From Novosphingobium sp. MD-1 (GTDB lineage: Bacteria > Pseudomonadota > Alphaproteobacteria > Sphingomonadales > Sphingomonadaceae): a stretch of DNA of 64,000 nt. The stretch covers positions 124,001-188,000 of the forward strand of contig NZ_BBXA01000026.1 of assembly GCF_001014975.1 (NCBI RefSeq), given 5' to 3'. Positions 59,571 to 64,000 of the stretch are shown here, piece by piece. The notes under the pieces are model-generated. The model saw only the letters and a program-made list of their open reading frames with translations. It ran no database searches and was not told the origin of the DNA. The first letter of the stretch is position 1, and each line of letters begins with the position of its first letter. A program made the translations under genes and the position numbers.

Positions 59571-60017
59571 CTATTCCTTCGCGCCCTTTTTCGCCTTCGC
59601 ATCCACGGCTGCCTCGCCTTCCGCCTTCGCGGATTTGCCGTGCCGGCGATCGTACAGCGTCTTGGCCAGCAGGCCGCCGCCGACCATGATCGCGCCCGGT
59701 ACCGACCGGGTGGCGACGCGGGCCAGCGCGGTGCCGATCAGCGTTTCGCCCATGGTGCGGCCGCGGATGATCTTTTTCGCCTTGGCCGTGCCGGTCTTGT
59801 TGCCCAGCAGCCCGCGTTCCACCCCGCGCCGCAGCAGCGCGCCGCCGGCGCGCAGCGCGATGTCGGCCAGGATCAGGTTGGTCATGGCGTTGGTGCTGGG
59901 GCCGGGAATGCTGGGGCCGCTCCCTGCTTCATCGGCCGCCTTCCCGACAGGCGCGGTGCCGCCTTTCCCGGTGATCCGGCCGGGTTTGATTTTTGCCAGC
60001 TTGTCCCTGATCGTCAT
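59571..60017 (-). CDS. Conserved hypothetical protein
   Basis: A 148-residue basic protein not recognised by me. A Lys/Gly/Pro-rich start (residues 1-45) is followed by a helical region with LILADIALRAGGALLRRGVERGLLG and a likely single hydrophobic segment near GETLIGTALARVATRSVPGAIMVGGGLLAKTLYDRR, then a Lys/Ala-rich tail. A weakly membrane-associated protein is possible. It follows the sspB gene on the same strand by 54 bases and may be in its operon. Confidence 0.6.
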   Translation of the reverse strand: MTIRDKLAKIKPGRITGKGGTAPVGKAADEAGSGPSIPGPSTNAMTNLILADIALRAGGALLRRGVERGLLGNKTGTAKAKKIIRGRTMGETLIGTALARVATRSVPGAIMVGGGLLAKTLYDRRHGKSAKAEGEAAVDAKAKKGAKE

Positions 60018-60071
60018 GCCTTGCCCTTCGGTATTCCCGCCGGGGCCGACATCCTGCGGCAGGCCCCGCCG

Positions 60072-60569
60072 CTATTTCTTGCGGCCGAAATCCACCGTCA
60101 CCACGTTGGAACCGTCCTCGTTGCGTTCAACGGCCGGGTGCTCCGCCTGTTCCGGCGAATCGTTCTCGGCGCTTTCGTGCGGTTCGTCGTCGCTGTCGGC
60201 GATCGCCTGGAACTGCAGGCCGAAATCCACCGCCGGATCGACGAAGGCGGTGATCGCGCTGAACGGAATATCCAGCATGGCGGGCACCTGGTTGAAGCTG
60301 AGCCCCACGCTGAACCGGTCGCTCTCCACCTTCAGATCCCAGAACTTGTTCTGGAGCACGATCGTCATCTCGTCGGGGAAACGCTCTTTCAGGCGCGCCG
60401 GGATCGAGACGCCGGGCGCCTGGGTCTTGAAGGTGATATAGAAATGGTGGTTGCCGGGCAGCGAGCCGCCAGAGGCTTCCACTTCGCCCAGCACGCGGCC
60501 GACGACGGCGCGCAGGGCCTCCTGCACGATCTCGTCATAGGGGATCAGGCTGTCGGGCGTATCGTTCAT
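60072..60569 (-). CDS. sspB: SspB-like ClpXP adaptor
   Basis: A 165-residue alphaproteobacterial SspB-type adaptor that binds ssrA-tagged proteins and delivers them to ClpXP. The folded domain has [77 protein letters not shown] and [21 protein letters not shown] flexible acidic linker follows, and the C-terminal [11 protein letters not shown] is the ClpX-docking tail. It is divergent from the histidine operon. Its natural partner, tmRNA, is at 36053-36345. Confidence 0.9.
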   Translation of the reverse strand: MNDTPDSLIPYDEIVQEALRAVVGRVLGEVEASGGSLPGNHHFYITFKTQAPGVSIPARLKERFPDEMTIVLQNKFWDLKVESDRFSVGLSFNQVPAMLDIPFSAITAFVDPAVDFGLQFQAIADSDDEPHESAENDSPEQAEHPAVERNEDGSNVVTVDFGRKK

Positions 60570-60727
60570 CGTCGCCACAACTGGCCTTGGCCGCCCGCGC
60601 GGTCAAGAGGGCATGTCTCCACATGGCCTTGTTGCGCGCAAAGATTGATTCTCGTTCGCACCCGCCTATAGGCGGCGCAGTTGAGTCCGCCTCGGATACG
60701 CAGGCCCAGACAGCACAGGACCAAACC

Positions 60728-61330
60728 ATGCAGCAGTCCCGTACCGGATCGGTCGCGCGCAAGACCGCGGAAACCGACATCGCGGTCTCGGTCAACCTCG
60801 ACGGCACGGGCGCCTATGACGTGTCCACCGGCATCGGCTTTCTCGATCACATGGTCGAACAGTTTTCGCGCCATTCGCTGATCGACGTGACGATGCGCGT
60901 GGTGGGCGACCTGCACGTGGACCAGCACCACACCACCGAGGACAGCGCTATCGCGCTGGGCCAGGCGATCACCCAGGCGCTGGGCGACAAGAAGGGCATC
61001 GCCCGCTACGGCACCGCTTATTCGCCGATGGACGAGGCGTTGTGCCGCGTCGCGCTCGATATTTCGGGCCGCCCGGTGCTGGTGTGGAAGGCCGCGTTCA
61101 CCCAGCCGCGCCTGGGCGAGATGGACACCGAGCTGTTCGAGCACTGGTTCCAGTCGGTGAGCCAGGCGGCCGGCATCACCCTGCACATCGAATCGCTCTA
61201 TGGTTCGAACAACCACCACATCATCGAAGGCATCTACAAGGGCTTCGCCCGCGCCATGCGGCAGGCGGTGGAAATCGATCCGCGCAAGGGCGATGCGGTG
61301 CCGTCCACCAAGGGCATCCTCGGTGGCTGA
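60728..61330 (+). CDS. hisB: Imidazoleglycerol-phosphate dehydratase
   Basis: A 200-residue Mn-dependent dehydratase that converts imidazole glycerol phosphate to imidazole acetol phosphate. The stand-alone form lacks the phosphatase domain. The two metal-binding repeats show as [14 protein letters not shown] with [15 protein letters not shown], and [19 protein letters not shown]. First gene of the hisB-hisH-hisA-hisF-hisE run, with hisH overlapping its end. Confidence 0.96.
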   Translation: MQQSRTGSVARKTAETDIAVSVNLDGTGAYDVSTGIGFLDHMVEQFSRHSLIDVTMRVVGDLHVDQHHTTEDSAIALGQAITQALGDKKGIARYGTAYSPMDEALCRVALDISGRPVLVWKAAFTQPRLGEMDTELFEHWFQSVSQAAGITLHIESLYGSNNHHIIEGIYKGFARAMRQAVEIDPRKGDAVPSTKGILGG

Positions 61331-61958
61331 AGTCCTCGCGCTGGTCGATTACGGCGCCGGCAACCTGCGGTCGGTGGCCAATGCGCTGAAGGCGGCGGGG
61401 GCGGAAGGCGTCGCGGTGACCGCCGATCCTGACGTGGTGCGGGCGGCGGACCGCATCGTGCTGCCCGGCGTGGGCGCGTTCAAGGCCTGCATCGATGCGC
61501 TGGAGGCGGTGCCGGGGCTGGTCGCGGCGATGCGCGAGCGCGTGCTGGTGGGCGGCGCGCCGTTCCTGGGCATCTGCGTGGGGATGCAGCTGCTGGCCGA
61601 TCGCGGCGTGGAGCACGGCGTGACGCCTGGGCTGGGCTGGATTGGCGGCGAGGTCCGCCTTATCGAGCCGACCGATCCCGCGATCAAGGTGCCGCACATG
61701 GGCTGGAACGACGTTGCCCCGGCGCACCATGCCGGCGCGCCGGCGGCGGGCCTGATCGAGCCGGGCGAGGCCTATTTCCTGCATTCGTACCACTTCGTGC
61801 CCGAAGCGGGCGCGGACGTGGCGGCGATGACCGACCACGGCGGCGGAATCGTCGCCGCCGTCGCGCGCGAGAACATCCTGGGGGTGCAGTTCCACCCCGA
61901 AAAGAGCCAGTCCTACGGGCTGGAGCTGCTGGCCCGTTTTCTGGAATGGAAGCCCTGA
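61323..61958 (+). CDS. hisH: Imidazole glycerol phosphate synthase, glutaminase subunit
   Basis: A 211-residue class-I glutamine amidotransferase that supplies ammonia to HisF. The nucleophile is in [11 protein letters not shown], and the His-Glu pair lies in [28 protein letters not shown] is the usual start. The GTG at 61323 overlaps the hisB stop by eight bases; the downstream hisA ATG follows after one base. Confidence 0.95.
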   Translation: MAEVLALVDYGAGNLRSVANALKAAGAEGVAVTADPDVVRAADRIVLPGVGAFKACIDALEAVPGLVAAMRERVLVGGAPFLGICVGMQLLADRGVEHGVTPGLGWIGGEVRLIEPTDPAIKVPHMGWNDVAPAHHAGAPAAGLIEPGEAYFLHSYHFVPEAGADVAAMTDHGGGIVAAVARENILGVQFHPEKSQSYGLELLARFLEWKP

Positions 61959-61959
61959 C

Positions 61960-62688
61960 ATGATCGTCTTTCCCGCCATCGACCTGAAAGCAGGGCAGGT
62001 CGTCCGCCTCGCCGAAGGCGATATGGACCGGGCGACCGTCTATGGCGACGACCCGGCGGCCCAGGCGCTGCTGTTCGCCGAAGCGGGCGCGATGCACCTG
62101 CATGTCGTCGATCTCGACGGTTCGTTCGCCGGCCGCGCGGAAAACCGCGAGGCGGTGGAAGGCATTCTCGAAGCCTTTCCCGGCCACGTCCAGCTGGGCG
62201 GCGGCATCCGCACGCGCGAAGCGGTGGCGGGCTGGTTCGACCTGGGCGTGAGCCGCGTGGTCATGGGCACCGCCGCGCTGAAGGACCCGGAATTCGTCAA
62301 GGACATGGCGAAGGAATTTCCCGGCGGCATCGTGGTGGCGGTGGACGCGCGCGACGGCATGGTCGCGACCGAGGGCTGGGCCGACGTGTCCGACGTTTCG
62401 GTGGTCGATCTCGCCCGCCGGTTCGAGGACGCCGGCGTCGCCAGCCTGCTGTTCACCGATATCGGCCGCGACGGGCTGCTCAAGGGCGTGAACATCGAGG
62501 CGACGGTGGACCTGGCCCGGCGCGTGGACATTCCCGTGATCGCCAGCGGCGGGGTGAAAGGGCTGGACGACATCCATGTCCTGACGCTCCACGCCGAGGA
62601 CGGGATCGAGGGCGTCATCACCGGCCGCGCGCTCTATGACGGGCGGCTGGACCTGCGCGCCGCGCTGCAGATGGCGGCGAGGGGCTGA
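61960..62688 (+). CDS. hisA: ProFAR isomerase
   Basis: A 242-residue TIM-barrel isomerase that opens the ribose of ProFAR to PRFAR. The first catalytic Asp is in FPAIDLKAGQVVRL, and the second in LLFTDIGRDGLLKG. The phosphate-binding GGGIRT and ASGGVKGLDD loops are intact. It sits in the centre of the histidine operon. Confidence 0.96.
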   Translation: MIVFPAIDLKAGQVVRLAEGDMDRATVYGDDPAAQALLFAEAGAMHLHVVDLDGSFAGRAENREAVEGILEAFPGHVQLGGGIRTREAVAGWFDLGVSRVVMGTAALKDPEFVKDMAKEFPGGIVVAVDARDGMVATEGWADVSDVSVVDLARRFEDAGVASLLFTDIGRDGLLKGVNIEATVDLARRVDIPVIASGGVKGLDDIHVLTLHAEDGIEGVITGRALYDGRLDLRAALQMAARG

Positions 62689-62691
62689 TCG

Positions 62692-63453
62692 ATGACCGTC
62701 CGCGTCCGCGTGATCCCCTGCCTCGATGTCCGCGACGGGCGCGTGGTCAAGGGCGTCAACTTCGTCGACCTGCGCGATGCCGGCGATCCGGTGGAGCAGG
62801 CGCGCGCCTATGACAAGGCCGGGGCGGACGAGCTGTGCTTCCTCGACATTTCGGCCAGCCACGAAGGGCGCGGCACGCTGCTCGACGTGGTCGCGCGCAC
62901 GGCCGAGGTCTGCTTCATGCCGCTGACCGTGGGCGGGGGCGTGCGCAGCGCCGAAGACGCGCGCGCGCTGCTGCTGGCGGGGGCGGACAAGGTCGCGGTC
63001 AATTCCGCCGCCGTTGCCCGGCCCGAACTGGTGGCGGACATTGCCCAGCGCTTCGGCGCGCAATGCGTGGTCGGCTCTGTCGACGCGCGGCGGGTGGCGC
63101 CGGGGAAGTGGGAAATCTTCACCCACGGCGGCCGCAAGCCGACCGGGATCGACGCGCTGGACCATGCCGTGCGCCTGGCCGACCTGGGCGCGGGCGAACT
63201 GCTTGTCACCTCGATGGACGGGGATGGCACGCAGCAGGGCTATGACCTGGAACTGACGCGGACGATCGCCGATGCCGTCAGCGTGCCGGTGGTGGCGAGC
63301 GGCGGCGTGGGCGCGCTCGACCACCTCGTCGCCGGGGTGACCGAGGGCCACGCCAGCGCGGTGCTGGCGGCGTCGATCTTCCACTTCGGCACGCATTCCA
63401 TCGCCGAGGCGCACGCCGCACTGCGGGCGGCGGGCCTTCCTGCGCGCGCTTGA
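62692..63453 (+). CDS. hisF: Imidazole glycerol phosphate synthase, cyclase subunit
   Basis: A 253-residue TIM barrel that joins ammonia from HisH to PRFAR, producing IGP and AICAR. Catalytic Asp residues lie in [17 protein letters not shown] and [17 protein letters not shown]; phosphate loops are VGGGVRS and [10 protein letters not shown]. It starts three bases after hisA. Confidence 0.96.
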   Translation: MTVRVRVIPCLDVRDGRVVKGVNFVDLRDAGDPVEQARAYDKAGADELCFLDISASHEGRGTLLDVVARTAEVCFMPLTVGGGVRSAEDARALLLAGADKVAVNSAAVARPELVADIAQRFGAQCVVGSVDARRVAPGKWEIFTHGGRKPTGIDALDHAVRLADLGAGELLVTSMDGDGTQQGYDLELTRTIADAVSVPVVASGGVGALDHLVAGVTEGHASAVLAASIFHFGTHSIAEAHAALRAAGLPARA

Positions 63454-63505
63454 CCGGGATTCGGGCCTCTTGACCCGGAGGCCCGGCCGCTCCATCCCCC
63501 GCGCC

Positions 63506-63832
63506 ATGGACCACGCCACCACTCTCGCGCGCCTGGAAGCGACCATCGCGGCGCGGCGCAACGCCGATCCCGCGACCAGCTATGTCGCCAAGCTCCACGC
63601 GCGGGGGCTGGGCAAGATCGCGCAGAAGGTGGGCGAGGAAGCGACCGAGACGGTGATCGCCGCGCTATCGGGCAGCGCCGACGAGCTGACCGGCGAAGCG
63701 GCGGACCTGCTGTTCCACCTGCTCGTCCTGCTGGGCGCGCGGGGCGTGCCGCTGGCCGCCGTGCTGGCGGAACTGGACCGGCGCGAAGGCGTTTCCGGCA
63801 TCGCCGAAAAGGCCAGTCGGCCGACGGAGTAA
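63506..63832 (+). CDS. hisE: Phosphoribosyl-ATP pyrophosphatase
   Basis: A 108-residue stand-alone HisE of the MazG-like fold that hydrolyses PR-ATP to PR-AMP. The metal-binding KVGEEATETVIAAL and ELTGEAADLLFHLLVLL are characteristic. The start MDHATTLARLEATI is the natural one. Last gene of the histidine cluster here; hisG, hisI and hisD are elsewhere. Confidence 0.94.
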   Translation: MDHATTLARLEATIAARRNADPATSYVAKLHARGLGKIAQKVGEEATETVIAALSGSADELTGEAADLLFHLLVLLGARGVPLAAVLAELDRREGVSGIAEKASRPTE

Positions 63833-63886
63833 GCGACCTCGAAAGACCCGCCATTCCGACAAGAAACGCCAAGAGGAGAGCCGGCC

Positions 63887-64000
63887 ATGGCCGTTGACGC
63901 CACCCTGCCTTACGACGACCAGAACGTGTTCGCGAAGATCCTGCGGGGCGAGATCCCCTCGCGCAAGGTCTATGAGGACGAATGGGCGCTGGCGTTCCAC
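63887..64000 (+). CDS. HIT-family protein (N-terminal part, cut by window end)
   Basis: The first 38 residues read LPYDDQNVFAKILRGEIPSR and KVYEDEWALAFH, the typical start of the histidine triad nucleotide-hydrolase family (HinT type). The triad itself lies beyond the window. AGAGGAGAG precedes the ATG. A HIT gene after hisE is common in alphaproteobacteria. Confidence 0.85.
   Translation, partial: MAVDATLPYDDQNVFAKILRGEIPSRKVYEDEWALAFH

Overview
The window is GC-rich and densely packed with genes. Its gene content points to an alphaproteobacterium of the Sphingomonadales, most likely Novosphingobium or a close relative. The evidence is a tetrahydrofolate-dependent LigM O-demethylase, LigW 5-carboxyvanillate decarboxylase, LigF- and BaeA/B-like glutathione S-transferases, a NOV1/LsdA-type stilbene dioxygenase, a circularly permuted two-piece tmRNA with the tag ANDNEALALAA, and the gene orders mutM/ubiE/ubiB/coaBC/dut and hisB-H-A-F-E. 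This assignment is made from recognised families, not from a database search.

Layout. 1-12.7 kb is mostly housekeeping: a nitronate monooxygenase-like flavoprotein, dut-coaBC, an acyltransferase, ubiB-ubiE, mutM, a TonB-C-like exported protein, and a LysR regulator set between an isochorismatase/alpha-beta-hydrolase/XapX operon and a pirin. 12.9-35.8 kb is a lignin-derived aromatic catabolic island. It holds a tandem GST pair with an acyl-CoA synthetase, a PQQ quinohemoprotein dehydrogenase, an amidohydrolase/phosphatase-like/SDR/LigF-like GST/esterase operon, purU divergent from ligM-metF, two LigD-like dehydrogenases, an MFS transporter, an LdpA-like NTF2 protein with an aldehyde dehydrogenase, ligW and a second MFS transporter. 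36-39.8 kb returns to general functions: tmRNA, mscL, lemA, two TPM-domain proteins and a Nudix hydrolase. 39.8-44.5 kb resumes aromatic catabolism with an SDR, an AAHS-type aromatic acid transporter, a MarR repressor and a lignostilbene dioxygenase with a DUF3237 partner. 45-48.6 kb is a partial arginine succinyltransferase set. 48.9-58.4 kb is a CoA-ester catabolic region with three acyl-CoA dehydrogenases, a phosphotransferase, a Zn-alcohol dehydrogenase, SDRs and a GPH transporter. 58.4-64 kb is housekeeping: gmk, sspB and the histidine operon.

How it works together. The most informative observation is a 19-bp imperfect palindrome of type TTGTATG-N5-CATACAA. It occurs at five separate promoters: the BaeA-like GST operon, the purU/ligM divergent promoter, the LigD-like SDR/MFS divergent promoter, the LdpA-like/ALDH operon, and the MarR/lignostilbene dioxygenase divergent promoter. 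I infer one MarR-controlled regulon that joins beta-O-4 ether cleavage, beta-1 dimer cleavage (LdpA-like protein, then lignostilbene dioxygenase, then aldehyde dehydrogenase), uptake, and O-demethylation with one-carbon disposal (LigM, MetF, PurU). A second, shorter palindrome lies at two acyl-CoA dehydrogenase promoters. Short palindromic repeats and one 268-bp MITE-like element with perfect 33-bp inverted ends are scattered between genes.
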